Positions 26,603 to 36,475 of a stretch of DNA of 64,000 nucleotides are shown here, one piece after another. Under the pieces are notes generated by a model. That model had not been told where the DNA came from and did not search any database. It was given only the letters and a program-made list of their open reading frames with translations. Made by a program: the position numbers and the translations under genes. The DNA comes from Bacteroidota bacterium. GTDB taxonomy: Bacteria > Bacteroidota > Bacteroidia > Bacteroidales > Prolixibacteraceae. The first letter of the stretch is position 1, and each line of letters begins with the position of its first letter. The stretch spans positions 30,698 to 94,697 of the forward strand of contig JAJRSD010000025.1 in assembly GCA_024278975.1 (NCBI GenBank), read 5' to 3'.

Positions 26603-27470
26603 AGTTCAATCCCATGGGAATGCAAACAATATCTAATGTTTCGCTTAATTTCTTGTTCGAAAAACTTACTGTTATTAAACGCTTTTCCAACTTTTCATAT
26701 TCGATAGAAACATTAAATTGCCTTTCGATTTCGGCAAAAATAGAAATAAGTGGTACATCTTCAAAATAGAAAACTCCCTGTTTCCACGAAGTTGTTTGTT
26801 CTATGTTGTTTTTACTTGTTTTTATTAATCCATTTGGTGTTAATTGTGCAATATCGCCAGGCAATATAATTTGTTGTTCGTTGTTTGCTGTAACCCTTAC
26901 TTTACCCGATATGCAGCTTACCCAGAATGTATTGTTTCTTGAGAAAACATTTAGTTGAGTACCCAAAATTTCGACTTTCCCCAGTTTTGTTTTTATTATG
27001 AATTCATCACCTTTTTTAACATTAAAATAGGCTTCGCCATTTAGTGTAAGTAACCGTTTTTTTGCAAAATGCCTACTGTTCCATATTATTTTAGAGTCTG
27101 CATTTAAAGTTACCTCTGTTCCATCGGGAAGGGTAACTTTGGTCTGTTCAGCAAATTGTGTTTTTACTGTTTTGTTTGATAAATATGAATTGACTGAATA
27201 GATTGATAAAAGAAGAATAACGACTGCCGCCGCTGCTTGTACAAATCTTTTTAACTTAAAAGTTTTGGTACGAGATGATTGCTCTATTTTATTCAATAAC
27301 GAATCTAAAACTTCATCCTCCGGCTTTCCGGCTGGAGGAATCAAATCACTTGCAAATCTCAAAATTTTCTCCTCCGAACTCATTTTTTTGAATTCGTTTG
27401 GAGTGATGTTGATATTTTTAGAATCGTCTTTCATTTTTGTTTTGCCAACTAAAGTTTTATTTAAGGTCAT
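26553..27470 (-). CDS. FecR-like anti-sigma factor
   Basis: 305 residues; a start at 27,434 (MKDDSKNINI) is equally possible and would drop 12 residues. A cytoplasmic N-terminal part (EFKKMSSEEKILRFASDL) is followed by one membrane segment (AAAAVVILLLSIYSVNSYL, about residues 85-105). The periplasmic FecR domain contains TKVTLPDGTEVTLNADSKIIW and LTLNGEAYFNVKKGDEFIIKT. The C-terminal DUF4974 domain includes SIFAEIERQFNVSIEYE. In the family it passes the receptor's ligand signal to the ECF sigma encoded just upstream. Confidence 0.92.
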   Translation of the reverse strand: MTLNKTLVGKTKMKDDSKNINITPNEFKKMSSEEKILRFASDLIPPAGKPEDEVLDSLLNKIEQSSRTKTFKLKRFVQAAAAVVILLLSIYSVNSYLSNKTVKTQFAEQTKVTLPDGTEVTLNADSKIIWNSRHFAKKRLLTLNGEAYFNVKKGDEFIIKTKLGKVEILGTQLNVFSRNNTFWVSCISGKVRVTANNEQQIILPGDIAQLTPNGLIKTSKNNIEQTTSWKQGVFYFEDVPLISIFAEIERQFNVSIEYEKLEKRLITVSFSNKKLSETLDIVCIPMGLNYEVDNNQQVRIFKKQE

Positions 27471-27539
27471 CTTAGCCTGTCAGAATATGGATTCAGCATC
27501 TCTGTTTCAACCATAAAATGTTTTTCTTCTTTTCTTATT

Positions 27540-27590
27540 ACTTTTTACTCATTACTCTCATTACTCAATACTTTTTACTCATTACTCATA
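27540..27590. repeat. Short tandem direct repeat between sigma and fecR genes
   Basis: actttttactcattactc appears at 27540-27557 and again at 27570-27587, a 30-base period, with a partial copy (tcattactca) between. The second copy runs into the last codons of the sigma gene. It fills the 115-base gap between the sigma and fecR genes. No hairpin or promoter is evident. Confidence 0.6.
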
Positions 27591-28116
27591 TTTTATACTC
27601 AATAGTTTTCTTCAATTCATCCAAAGCATTTTTCATCCGCTTTTCAATAGCCTTTTGGCTTAATCCTAAATTCTGAGCAATTTGTTTGTATGTTAATCCG
27701 TCAATCCGGTTCATCATAAAAACCACTCTGTTTTTCTCCTTTAAATTACCGATAGCATTTTGCAGTTTATCATTAAACTCTTTAAGTTCCAATTCAAATT
27801 CGGGCGAAACAGAAGTCCTGTTTTGCTGATAATTTCTGGCAAATTCAAAAACTACCTGCTGATGTTCAAATCTATTCTTACATAAATTCCCGGCAATTGT
27901 GTATAACAACGACTTTACCGTTTGTTGTTTAATCTCGTTTCTCTTTTCCCAAATTTTAATGAACGTATCTTGTGCAATATCTTCAGCCAAATTAATATCA
28001 CCGGTTTTGTAATAAATAAAGTTTTTTATATGCGAGTATGATTGATTAAACAGATCAATATAATCGGCTCTTGAAAAACCGGATGCTAAATTTATTTTAA
28101 GAAAATCTTTTTTCAA
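27586..28116 (-). CDS. ECF-type RNA polymerase sigma factor
   Basis: 176 residues. Region 2 is visible as YIDLFNQSYSHIKNFIYYKTGDINLAEDIAQDTFIKIWEKR, and region 4 as NRIDGLTYKQIAQNLGLSQKAIEKRMKNALDELKK with its helix-turn-helix. The DGLTYKQIAQ.LG.S..AIEKR pattern is the Bacteroidota FecI-like (ECF Bacteroides) sigma type. It heads the sigma-FecR-STN receptor unit, so it probably drives transcription of the receptor in response to its ligand. Confidence 0.93.
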   Translation of the reverse strand: MKKDFLKINLASGFSRADYIDLFNQSYSHIKNFIYYKTGDINLAEDIAQDTFIKIWEKRNEIKQQTVKSLLYTIAGNLCKNRFEHQQVVFEFARNYQQNRTSVSPEFELELKEFNDKLQNAIGNLKEKNRVVFMMNRIDGLTYKQIAQNLGLSQKAIEKRMKNALDELKKTIEYKI

Positions 28117-28271
28117 CTATTTCTTTCTGATGTTAATACAGGTCAAATATAAAAAACCCTACATTTTGCAAAGTTAGGGCAATTACATAAAATATATTGG
28201 GTGCTATAATTCTAATTATTATAAAAAAATGAATGTGCTCAGAAAAATAATAGTTTTAACGGGAATCTATA

Positions 28272-28790
28272 CTACGGTATAAGTACCGGTTTTAAATCGT
28301 GCATTTTTGTGGCAAAAAATAAAGTTGTATATGGTGGAATACCATCTGTACCTTGACCGTAAGCAAATTCAGATGGAATTATCATATCAATCTCTGCGCC
28401 TTTATTTAATAGAGCAATTCCATCTTCAAATCCCGGAATAAGTGGATTCTCTGGATCTCTGAACACAAATTCCCAAATTCCATCAGGAAAATGGTCGTGC
28501 GACGTATCGAATACCGAACCATCTAAAAAGTAGCCAGTGTACTCCATATAACAGGTGTCGCCCTCAGCAGGAAACAAACCTTCGCCTTCTTTCTGGACTA
28601 TATAATAAATTCCAAGTTCGGTTGTGTCAACGTTATATCCCTCTTGTTCAAGTTTTAATAAAACCTGATTAATCTCAGATGCTTCCATTTCGGGAGTGCG
28701 CTCCGCAGGAGTCTCTCCCGAATCTAAACACGATGTAATAGTAAAAATAAATGCAAATAGAATTGCAACTGTTTTAATTGTTTTAAACAT
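28272..28790 (-). CDS. FKBP-type peptidyl-prolyl isomerase lipoprotein
   Basis: 172 residues from the ATG complement at 28,788-28,790, which begins the lipoprotein signal MFKTIKTVAILFAFIFTITSC; the in-frame extension upstream lacks a signal and is unlikely. The C-terminal FKBP domain has GDTCYMEYTGYFLDGSVFDTS, NPLIPGFEDGIALLNKGAEIDMIIPSEFAYG and the closing IPPYTTLFFATKMHDL. Prolyl isomerase acting on envelope proteins during folding. Stands alone as a monocistronic gene. Confidence 0.92.
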   Translation of the reverse strand: MFKTIKTVAILFAFIFTITSCLDSGETPAERTPEMEASEINQVLLKLEQEGYNVDTTELGIYYIVQKEGEGLFPAEGDTCYMEYTGYFLDGSVFDTSHDHFPDGIWEFVFRDPENPLIPGFEDGIALLNKGAEIDMIIPSEFAYGQGTDGIPPYTTLFFATKMHDLKPVLIP

Positions 28791-28955
28791 GGCTAAATAT
28801 TTTAAAAATCGCTGCGAATATACAACTTTTGTATTAACCACAGTTGGTATGATAATTATTTTTAGTGATTGTCTGTTATCCGACATTTGTAAACCTCTTT
28901 TCAGTCTAATATTGCACTAAATATATTAATGCTGATAGATCTTCAAAAAAGTTAA

Positions 28956-29915
28956 ATGGTAATAAAATACAAATATTCAATTCTAATTGTGTTTTGGGTT
29001 TTAAGTTTGAAATCGGAGGCACAAACGTGCTGTTCCGGTGGCACTCCACTTACCGGGAATCTTGGAATTCAGGGAATTGAAGCTAAAAGCTTCTATTTTC
29101 AGTTGGGGTACGACAATAATTTTCTTAACAACTTGTACAGCGGCTCTCAAAAATTGGACGATAATTCGCGCGAGCGATTAACACAAACAATTTTGTTACA
29201 GGCGATATATTCCTTTTCAGAAAAAATTTCTATGAATGGTTTATTCTCTTATGTAAATCAAAAACGAACTGTTTTTTCGCAAATAGGTTTAACAAATATT
29301 ACACAAGCAAGCGGATTGGGCGATGTGGTTTTAATGTTGCAATATACACCGGTTTCAAACATGAAAAGAAGCCTGACAATTGCAGCAGGGCCGAAATTAC
29401 CGGTTGGAAAATTTGATGCTGTTGACCCCGAATATGGTTTGGTACTTTCGCCAGATATGCAGCCCGGAAGTGGTTCGCTGGATGGAATTATAGGTATTGC
29501 ACTTCAGGAATTTCATCTGTTTAATTCTCCGGGATTAGCTTTTAACAGTTCAGCAGGATATAGAATAACCACTTCTGCGCAACGTTTCGAGGGCGATTTC
29601 GATTATCGTTTTGGCAACGAAACAATTCTTTCCATGGGTTTACAAAAAAACTTTTTGGTTAAAACTGTGGGATTAACACCATCGTTGTTTATTAATTTCA
29701 GAAACAGACTTCAGGATAACATAGATGATTTACAGGTTGCCGGAACGGGAGGTAGCTGGGTGAATATCAGTCCGGGATTAAGTATTGAACCGAGTAATTA
29801 CTGGGCAATTAATATAAGTGGCGAACTGCCGGTTTATCAGAATTTACAAGGTACACAACTAACAACAACCTACCGGATTAATGTTGGTATTACAATTAAA
29901 CTTTTCAATAATTAA
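28956..29915 (+). CDS. Outer-membrane beta-barrel, transporter-like
   Basis: 319 residues. The signal peptide ends near SEAQT and is followed at once by the distinctive CCSGGTPLTGNLGI. The remainder is amphipathic strands ending in an aromatic residue (TYRINVGITIKLF), as expected of a barrel. Related proteins are annotated only as transporters. It lies 12 bases upstream of the broken DUF3179 gene. Function not established. Confidence 0.65.
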   Translation: MVIKYKYSILIVFWVLSLKSEAQTCCSGGTPLTGNLGIQGIEAKSFYFQLGYDNNFLNNLYSGSQKLDDNSRERLTQTILLQAIYSFSEKISMNGLFSYVNQKRTVFSQIGLTNITQASGLGDVVLMLQYTPVSNMKRSLTIAAGPKLPVGKFDAVDPEYGLVLSPDMQPGSGSLDGIIGIALQEFHLFNSPGLAFNSSAGYRITTSAQRFEGDFDYRFGNETILSMGLQKNFLVKTVGLTPSLFINFRNRLQDNIDDLQVAGTGGSWVNISPGLSIEPSNYWAINISGELPVYQNLQGTQLTTTYRINVGITIKLFNN

Positions 29916-29927
29916 AATTAAATAGTC

Positions 29928-30363
29928 ATGAAACGAGTAGTATTATTAGTATTTGCAGCAACTCTGTTGTTAAGCTGCAGCAAAGAGACCGGGGATGAAA
30001 TTGTTGATGTTGAAGATTTATCGCCACCCAAAACAGATAAACCTTTAACTTCGGAAGTAGTTGTTTTTACAGATGTTTTTGAAGGGAAGAAGATTGTACT
30101 TGCCGGAAATGCAAAAGATCTGTTTATCGTCTCTTTCGAGCGTGAATTGGATACTATATCCCGGTTCTAAAGTTATGAATTATAACACCGGTTATAACCG
30201 TAACTACGGTAATTATCCTTATGGAGATTATAAGGAAAATTCAGCTTTAATATTTCCTGTTAAATATTTAGATACCCGTTTACATGCTAAAGAGCGTGTG
30301 CACGCAGTTATTATAAACGAAAATGCAAGAGTTTACAGGTTCGAACAATTTACCGGAAATTAA
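29928..30363 (+). pseudogene. Scrambled DUF3179 lipoprotein gene
   Basis: A lipoprotein start (MKRVVLLVFAATLLLSC) leads at about residue 40 into EVVVFTDVFEGKKIVLAGNAKDLFIVSFERELD, which in DUF3179 proteins belongs to the C-terminal half. The frame stops at 30,168-30,170. In the +1 frame from about 30,150 the DNA encodes LYPGSKVMNYNTGYNRNYGNYPYGDYK and LIFPVKYLDTRLHAKERVHAVIINENARVYRFEQF, ending at 30,361-30,363. In intact DUF3179 proteins, as I know them, this second block comes before the first. The order is thus inverted, the long middle and end are missing, and a frameshift lies at the junction. Two overlapping reading frames should not be read as two genes. Confidence 0.65.
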
Positions 30364-30367
30364 AATA

Positions 30368-30772
30368 ATGGGTGTTAGTTTAATTAGGTGTTTAAAAGGT
30401 TGGGGAGCAGGAGTTTTTATATTGGGTTTTCCGGTTATATTTTTTAACGATGATTTTTATTGGGGGGATGAAATATGGAAAACATTCGTGTTTGTTTTTT
30501 TTGTTTTTTTTCCTGCTCTCCTTCTTTTTGAATTTGTATTTACACGGTTGCTATTGTTCTCAAAATTAAAACAATTTGTGGTGCTGGTATTTGTTTTAAT
30601 AATGTCAGAAATTGTTTTTTTTCGTTTACCATTGACTTTAACTCAGGTTAAATTTTCAGGCGATTTTATTTCATTCATGCCTCTGTTTTTATCAATAATA
30701 ATTGCGGCAATTATTGTCTTGCAAATTTTATTTCCCAAAAAGAGTTTGATAATTGTACAGAGAGAAATTTAA
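30368..30772 (+). CDS. Small integral membrane protein, unknown function
   Basis: 134 residues from the ATG at 30,368, 4 bases after the end of the DUF3179 remnant; an upstream in-frame ATG at 30,323 would overlap that remnant. Four hydrophobic segments (GAGVFILGFPVIFF, TFVFVFFVFFPALLLFEFVF, FVVLVFVLIMSEIVFF, FMPLFLSIIIAAIIVLQILF). No family recognised. It may once have been translated together with the DUF3179 gene. Confidence 0.5.
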   Translation: MGVSLIRCLKGWGAGVFILGFPVIFFNDDFYWGDEIWKTFVFVFFVFFPALLLFEFVFTRLLLFSKLKQFVVLVFVLIMSEIVFFRLPLTLTQVKFSGDFISFMPLFLSIIIAAIIVLQILFPKKSLIIVQREI

Positions 30773-30891
30773 GAAAAACTTAGTAGTCTAAATTATTTGT
30801 GTCTGATTTCGGTGGTGCCTATGTTCTATACACCAAACCATTGAATTTATAACCTGCAACCAATTCTATTAACGTCTAATTCTTCATCAAA

Positions 30892-31569
30892 TCAAAGTCT
30901 GCTTTTAATCAAAATCCTTCTCCTGTCGTATTCAATTTTACCCTGTTTTACCAGTTTGTTTAAAATGGTAGTGGCTGTTTGTCGTGTGGTAGCAGCTAAA
31001 CTTGCTATTTCCTGATGTTTTAATCTGAGTGAAATTTCAACTCCTGCCTCTATCTTTTTCCCGTGGTCTTCGGCCAATTCATTTAAAAGATATTTAATGC
31101 GCTCTTCGGCAGATTTAAACCACATTCTTTCCAGCCGCGTTCGTATCTTTTTTAACCGAAAACCAATTAGTTTTGTGATCTCCAAATTCAAAAGTGGGTT
31201 GCTTTTTAATATGCGTTCAAACTCCGTAACACTAACCTGACAAACAACTGAATCTTCTGTTACCATTGCAAAATTCTCGCGGTGGTTTTCGCCTGCCAAC
31301 GCCAACTCCCCAAAAATTTCACCTGCCTTTAAAATTCCATGTATCAATTCTCTTCCTTCCTCAGAATAGGAAATAATCTTCACTTTTCCCTCTTTTAAAA
31401 AATATATTCTCGACGAAATATCGTGAGGCAGATAAACCGACTCATTACGCTTAATCTCTTTCATAACCGAACATTCACTAAGTTCTAACTTCTCAGCTTT
31501 TGTCATCGATTCCAGAAAATTAAAATTTTCAAAAAACCAAAGTTTCGATTTCCCATTTGTATTTTCCAT
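30892..31569 (-). CDS. Crp/Fnr-family transcription regulator
   Basis: 225 residues. The N-terminal cyclic-nucleotide-binding fold spans about residues 20-130 (YFLKEGKVKIISYSEEGRELIHGILKAGEIFGELALAGE). The C-terminal winged helix is EISLRLKHQEIASLAATTRQTATTILNKLVKQGKIEYDRRRILI. No N-terminal Cys cluster, so it is not an oxygen-sensing FNR. It is divergent from the YyaL-like gene at 31,683 with about 110 bases between, and may regulate it. Confidence 0.9.
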   Translation of the reverse strand: MENTNGKSKLWFFENFNFLESMTKAEKLELSECSVMKEIKRNESVYLPHDISSRIYFLKEGKVKIISYSEEGRELIHGILKAGEIFGELALAGENHRENFAMVTEDSVVCQVSVTEFERILKSNPLLNLEITKLIGFRLKKIRTRLERMWFKSAEERIKYLLNELAEDHGKKIEAGVEISLRLKHQEIASLAATTRQTATTILNKLVKQGKIEYDRRRILIKSRL

Positions 31570-31682
31570 CTCTGTTAATTGTTTCTATAATATTGACGGA
31601 GTTTCAATTGAATCCTGACAAAAACAGAGAAGTGATATTTTGTATTTAAAACTTAAATTAAATTACGTTGTTCCTTTTATTA

Positions 31683-33779
31683 ATGAGAAAACAAATTTTT
31701 ATACTGCTACTATTTGCATCGACAAGTTGTAACAGTCAAAATTCAAAAAAAATGAAACACAATTATACAAATGATTTGATTAATTCTACCTCGCCATATT
31801 TGTTGCAACATGCACACAATCCGGTTAACTGGCAACCGTGGAGCGACGAAATAACTGAACGTGCAGAACGAGAAAACAAACTTATTTTGGTGAGTATTGG
31901 TTACGCTGCCTGCCACTGGTGCCACGTAATGGAACACGAAAGTTTCGAAGATTTGGAAGTGGCGAATTTGATGAACGAGAATTTTATTTGTGTAAAAGTT
32001 GACCGCGAGGAGCGACCTGATGTCGATCATTATTTTATGACTGCTGTGCAATTGATGCAGCAGCGCGGTGGCTGGCCGTTAAATGTAATTACATTACCCG
32101 ATGGACGGCCAATTTGGGGCGGCACATATTTCCCGAAGGAGAGTTGGATGAAAAATATTTTGTCGGTTGCCAATTTTTATAAACAGAATAAAAACAAGGC
32201 GGAGCAGTACGCAACTGATTTACATAAAGGGATTCAACAGATTTCTCTAACGGCTGAAATCGACGAAGTTGTTCCTGCAAATTCAAAACTTTTAGAGCAG
32301 GGAGTCGAGAGGTGGAAAGGTAGATTTGATATGAAAGAAGGCGGTAATACTGGTGCGCCTAAATTCCCGATGCCGGTAAATTTGGAGTTTTTGCTCTATT
32401 ATGGTTTTATGAAAAAAGATAATATATCGTTGGAGTATATAAAAACTACGTTGGAGAAAATGGCTCGTGGTGGAATTTACGACCAGATTGGCGGTGGTTT
32501 TGCCCGATATTCTGTCGATGGAAAATGGAAAGTCCCACACTTCGAGAAAATGCTTTACGACAACGGGCAGTTGTTAAGTATCTATTCCAAAGGATTTCAG
32601 CAGTATAAAAACGAAGAGTTTAAAACTGTAATTTACGAAACCGTAGATTTTATTGAACGCGAATTAATGGATAAATCGGGAGCTTTTTATTCGTCGCTCG
32701 ATGCAGATAGCGAAGGCGAAGAAGGGAGATTTTATGTTTGGAATAAACCGGAATTAGAAGAGATTTTAAAGGATGATTTTGAACTGTTTTCAAAATATTA
32801 CAATATAAATAAGAAAGGTTTTTGGGAACATGGTAACTATATTTTACTGCGAGATGAGTCGGATAAAAAGTTCGCAAGGGAAAATAAATTAACTGCAGAA
32901 CAACTTCATAAAAATGTATTAAACTGGAAAAGTATTTTATTGAATGAGCGTTCAAAAAGAGTTCGCCCGGGATTAGACGATAAAACTCTGACTTCGTGGA
33001 ATGCTTTGGTAATTCAAGGTTTAACAGATGCTTATAAAGCTTTTGGCGATAAACGGTTTCTCGATATGGCAAAAAAGAATGCAACTTTTCTAAAGGAAAA
33101 TGTGATGCAACCGAACGGTAAACTTTTTCATAACTGGAAAAATAAAACAGCCTCGGTTGATGGATTTATGGAAGATTATTCGCTTTTAATTCAGGCAACT
33201 ATTTCTCTGTTCGAAGTAACTGGTGATAAGGAGTGGCTCGATATTGCCAATAAACTTTGCGATTATACTTTTTCTCACTTTTACGATGAAAAAAGCGGAC
33301 TGTTTTACTTCTCCAAAAAGAATGAAAACTCGGTTGTTACTAACCATTTTCAGAAAGAAGATAATGTGTTACCCTCTTCCAATTCTGTGATGGCAAACAA
33401 CTTACACCGGTTGTATCTTATTTTGGGTAATACTGACTATTTAACAGCGGCACAAAAGATGGTTCAGCACATTACACCTCAATTTGTACAATACCCGATG
33501 GCTTATGCAAATTGGGGAATTTTAATGTTGAAAACAACGGAGCCATTTATTGAGGTTGCGTTAACAGGTAAAAACGCAGAACATATTTTTAGAGAAATAC
33601 TGAATGGTTATCAACCAAATATTCTTTGGGCTTTTTCAAAAAAAAGCAGTGATATTCCAATTTTAAAAGATAGGTTTATTGAAAACAAAACACTCATTTA
33701 TATTTGTGAAAATATGGCGTGCCAAATACCGGTTGAAAGTGTGGAGGAAGCCAATAAATTACTTTTGACATTCAATTAA
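31683..33779 (+). CDS. YyaL/DUF255 thioredoxin-domain protein (lipoprotein form)
   Basis: 698 residues from the ATG at 31,683; an in-frame TTG five codons earlier is less likely. Start [19 protein letters not shown] is a lipoprotein signal. The N-terminal DUF255 thioredoxin fold has [20 protein letters not shown] and the redox motif [15 protein letters not shown] (C-x-x-C), then [10 protein letters not shown] and GGWPLNV. The remainder is the (alpha/alpha)6 barrel typical of the family ([29 protein letters not shown]). Human SPATA20 belongs to the same family; the substrate is unknown. An intrinsic terminator follows. Confidence 0.9.
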   Translation: MRKQIFILLLFASTSCNSQNSKKMKHNYTNDLINSTSPYLLQHAHNPVNWQPWSDEITERAERENKLILVSIGYAACHWCHVMEHESFEDLEVANLMNENFICVKVDREERPDVDHYFMTAVQLMQQRGGWPLNVITLPDGRPIWGGTYFPKESWMKNILSVANFYKQNKNKAEQYATDLHKGIQQISLTAEIDEVVPANSKLLEQGVERWKGRFDMKEGGNTGAPKFPMPVNLEFLLYYGFMKKDNISLEYIKTTLEKMARGGIYDQIGGGFARYSVDGKWKVPHFEKMLYDNGQLLSIYSKGFQQYKNEEFKTVIYETVDFIERELMDKSGAFYSSLDADSEGEEGRFYVWNKPELEEILKDDFELFSKYYNINKKGFWEHGNYILLRDESDKKFARENKLTAEQLHKNVLNWKSILLNERSKRVRPGLDDKTLTSWNALVIQGLTDAYKAFGDKRFLDMAKKNATFLKENVMQPNGKLFHNWKNKTASVDGFMEDYSLLIQATISLFEVTGDKEWLDIANKLCDYTFSHFYDEKSGLFYFSKKNENSVVTNHFQKEDNVLPSSNSVMANNLHRLYLILGNTDYLTAAQKMVQHITPQFVQYPMAYANWGILMLKTTEPFIEVALTGKNAEHIFREILNGYQPNILWAFSKKSSDIPILKDRFIENKTLIYICENMACQIPVESVEEANKLLLTFN

Positions 33780-33804
33780 CAGCAGTTAAATATTGTCCAT
33801 AAAA

Positions 33805-33832
33805 AAAATCCCGGCGTCCACTCCGGGATTTT
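33805..33832 (+). terminator. Intrinsic terminator after the DUF255 gene
   Basis: Perfect 10-base stem aaaatcccgg / ccgggatttt with an 8-base loop, preceded by an A-tract and followed by AT-rich DNA. Symmetry allows action in both directions. Confidence 0.85.
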
Positions 33833-34381
33833 ATAATTCTTATTCCTCCTGCGTTTATAACAACTTAACGGGTTTGTATGCCACAAATATAATTAAAGAT
33901 TTATACGTGGTTAAAAATTAATTGTTTTTATTGACAATAAATATTAATTCTAAATAACCGAACTGTTTATTTTGTCCCAATATTGTAATTGTATGTATTT
34001 TGATTATTATCAATTCATCAACTTTATTTGCAGGCTCTAGTAAATTAGCACATACATTATTGCACGTTGCACGTTTACGAAAGTCCCGGCATGTGAGCCT
34101 TCTGTGTTTTTTTAGTAATAAATCCTATATCTCATCTCATTCATTTTTGCACTCGTTTTTCTGGTGTGTCCAGAATATAAACGGTCGTTTTGTATTGAAA
34201 ATGTAAAAAATAATTCAGAATAATCCATGCCAAGTTTTATATTTTGGCATGGCGAATCTTTTTTTAAATGGATATCCTCTTATTTACCTAGGATTTGCTA
34301 AACATGACATTTATGTTTTGATTATTAAAGTGCAGTAGTTATGTTTGCTGTTCAATTAATAAGTTGTATAAATATTTTATA
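33833..34381. other. Gene-free gap with one strong hairpin
   Basis: About 550 bases with no credible gene; a 68-codon open frame at 34,000-34,206 has no recognisable protein features. The one clear structure is a perfect 9-base stem ccatgccaa / ttggcatgg (34,225-34,233 and 34,244-34,252), followed within ten bases by a run of T. It looks like a terminator, yet no gene ends before it, so an unannotated small RNA in 33.9-34.26 kb is possible. Confidence 0.4.
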
Positions 34382-36475
34382 ATGAAAAATCAAAAAGTTG
34401 CGCTATTCCTGTTTTCTATTCTATTTGTTAGCTTTATTTCATTTCCTGCTCACGCCCAGCAGTGGATAAAAGATATGCCGGGTTATGCCCGATATAAAGA
34501 GATGAGTCCACAAATTAGGAGTTCAGTAAAACAGGGTCGTATTTCGGCAAAATGGGCAGATGACGGAAAATCGTTTGAATATAAATTCGATGGTAAAAAA
34601 TACATTTTTGATGTAAAAAAGAAAAAGGCAACAGAGGTTGGCGAAGCTGGCGCACCCGAAGATATGTACGCGAAGTACCGGAGAATGTACGCCAACCGTC
34701 CGCAGCGAGGAAGACAATATGCAGAGGAGACGGCACCGGATAAAAATTTAAAGTCGGTTTATCGTGATGGGAATGTTTATATAACCGATTCGTTGGGCGC
34801 AAACGAAGTGGCTGTCACAACCGAGGGTTCGATTGAAAAACGGTTTACTTTCGGGACAGCAACCTGGGTTTATGGCGAAGAGTTAAGTCAACTACACGCA
34901 ATGTGGTGGTCGCCCGACAGTAAAAAACTGGCGTTCTACCACTTCGATATGAGCAAAGTGCGAAATTACTATTTGCAATACGAACAGACCGAGATTTACG
35001 ACTCGATGAATATTGAAGCATATACAAAAGTTGGTGCAATAAATCCTGTGGTTGAACTTTTTATTTATGATTTGGAAACAGCAAAAACAGTTAAAGTTGA
35101 TGTACGCGACGGAGAGCCTTTTAATGATAATGTTGTTGGACATTACGTTTATAAGATTGAGTGGTCGCCCGATGGAACTGAGCTGCTATTTCACCGCACA
35201 AACCGTAAACAGGATATTATGGAGTGGACTGCTGCCAATGCCGAAACCGGAAAATGCCGTGTTGTTGTGCGCGAAGAGTGGCCGGCAAGTTTTACCGAGA
35301 ACACTCCGTTTATGAAGTACCTCGACGATGAAAAAAGATTTATCTGGGAGAGCGAACGAAATGGTTTTAAAAACTACTATCTATACGATTTACAAGATGG
35401 TTTAATTAATCCGATTACAAATCATGAATATGAAGTTGCCGGAGTTGTTAAGTTAGACGAAAAGAAAAACCTGCTTTATTATATGGCCCGAAGCGGTGAT
35501 AACCACATGAAACTTCAACTGCATCGTGTAAAACTTGACGGAACGGGCGATGTACGTTTAACCGATCCCTCATTTAATCACAGCGTGAAAATTTCGCCCA
35601 ACGGAAAATATTTTGTAGATCAGGCACAAACACACGATATTCCGCCTTTCACACAATTATTTGATATGAAAGGAAAGCTTCTTGCTGAAATAGCCAAAAG
35701 CGATATGACAAAATTTAACGAGCTCGGCTTAAAAAAAGTGGAGATATTTACTTTTACTTCTGCTGATGGAGAAACCAAATTACACGGAATGTTACACTTC
35801 CCGAGTAATTTCGACCCCAATAAAAAATACCCGATGATTTTATCGAATTATGGTGGCCCTGCAACTAATGCAGTTCGCGAAAATTTTTCGCTGCCAAATT
35901 CGTTGACCGAATATGGCTTTTTGATTGTAAATATCGATGGTAGAAATGCAGCCGGCAAAGGTAAAAAGATGTTGGATAAACTCTATGGTAATCTTACTAT
36001 TGTTGAACAGGACGATTTTGCAGAAGGAATAAAATCGTTATATAATCGCCCGTATTTCGATAAAAACAGAGTTGGAGTTTACGGAACTTCGTACGGTGGA
36101 ACAACAGCAGCAGCAAGTATTCTGCGACACCCGGAGGTTTATCATGCTGCTGTTGCCAATTCGGGAGTTATGGACTGGCGCAATTACGACAATATTTATA
36201 CCGAGCGATACATGAATCTAATAGAGAATAACCCGGAAGGTTACGATGCAGCCAACCTGAGAAACTATGCCGAAAATCTGGAAGGAAAACTGATGATTTA
36301 TTACGGTACAAATGACAATAATGTTCATCCGTCGAACTCGCTGCAACTAATTCAGGCACTTCAAAAAGCGGGTAAAAGTTTCGAAGTTCAGGTTGGTCCA
36401 GACAAAGGACACACCGCCGTAAACCGCGACCGGATGATGGAATTTTTTATTCAGAACCTTGTTATAGACAAGTAG
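34382..36475 (+). CDS. Dipeptidyl peptidase IV-type S9 serine peptidase
   Basis: 697 residues from the ATG at 34,382 (MKNQKVALFLFSILFVSFIS, a signal peptide ending at PAHAQ); an in-frame TTG six codons upstream is not preferred. The N-terminal DPPIV beta-propeller contains WWSPDSKKLAFYHFD and YKIEWSPDGTELLFHRTNR. The C-terminal alpha/beta hydrolase has NYGGPATN, the nucleophile motif VGVYGTSYGGTTAA, the Asp in MIYYGTNDNNVHP and the His in KGHTAVNRDRMMEF. Periplasmic removal of X-Pro or similar dipeptides is expected. Confidence 0.93.
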   Translation: MKNQKVALFLFSILFVSFISFPAHAQQWIKDMPGYARYKEMSPQIRSSVKQGRISAKWADDGKSFEYKFDGKKYIFDVKKKKATEVGEAGAPEDMYAKYRRMYANRPQRGRQYAEETAPDKNLKSVYRDGNVYITDSLGANEVAVTTEGSIEKRFTFGTATWVYGEELSQLHAMWWSPDSKKLAFYHFDMSKVRNYYLQYEQTEIYDSMNIEAYTKVGAINPVVELFIYDLETAKTVKVDVRDGEPFNDNVVGHYVYKIEWSPDGTELLFHRTNRKQDIMEWTAANAETGKCRVVVREEWPASFTENTPFMKYLDDEKRFIWESERNGFKNYYLYDLQDGLINPITNHEYEVAGVVKLDEKKNLLYYMARSGDNHMKLQLHRVKLDGTGDVRLTDPSFNHSVKISPNGKYFVDQAQTHDIPPFTQLFDMKGKLLAEIAKSDMTKFNELGLKKVEIFTFTSADGETKLHGMLHFPSNFDPNKKYPMILSNYGGPATNAVRENFSLPNSLTEYGFLIVNIDGRNAAGKGKKMLDKLYGNLTIVEQDDFAEGIKSLYNRPYFDKNRVGVYGTSYGGTTAAASILRHPEVYHAAVANSGVMDWRNYDNIYTERYMNLIENNPEGYDAANLRNYAENLEGKLMIYYGTNDNNVHPSNSLQLIQALQKAGKSFEVQVGPDKGHTAVNRDRMMEFFIQNLVIDK

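Noticed and set aside
34000..34206. 68-codon open frame in the gap before the DPP-IV gene.
   Set aside because: Composition is Ser/Leu/His-rich with no signal, domain or plausible start context. It looks like chance in AT-rich DNA.
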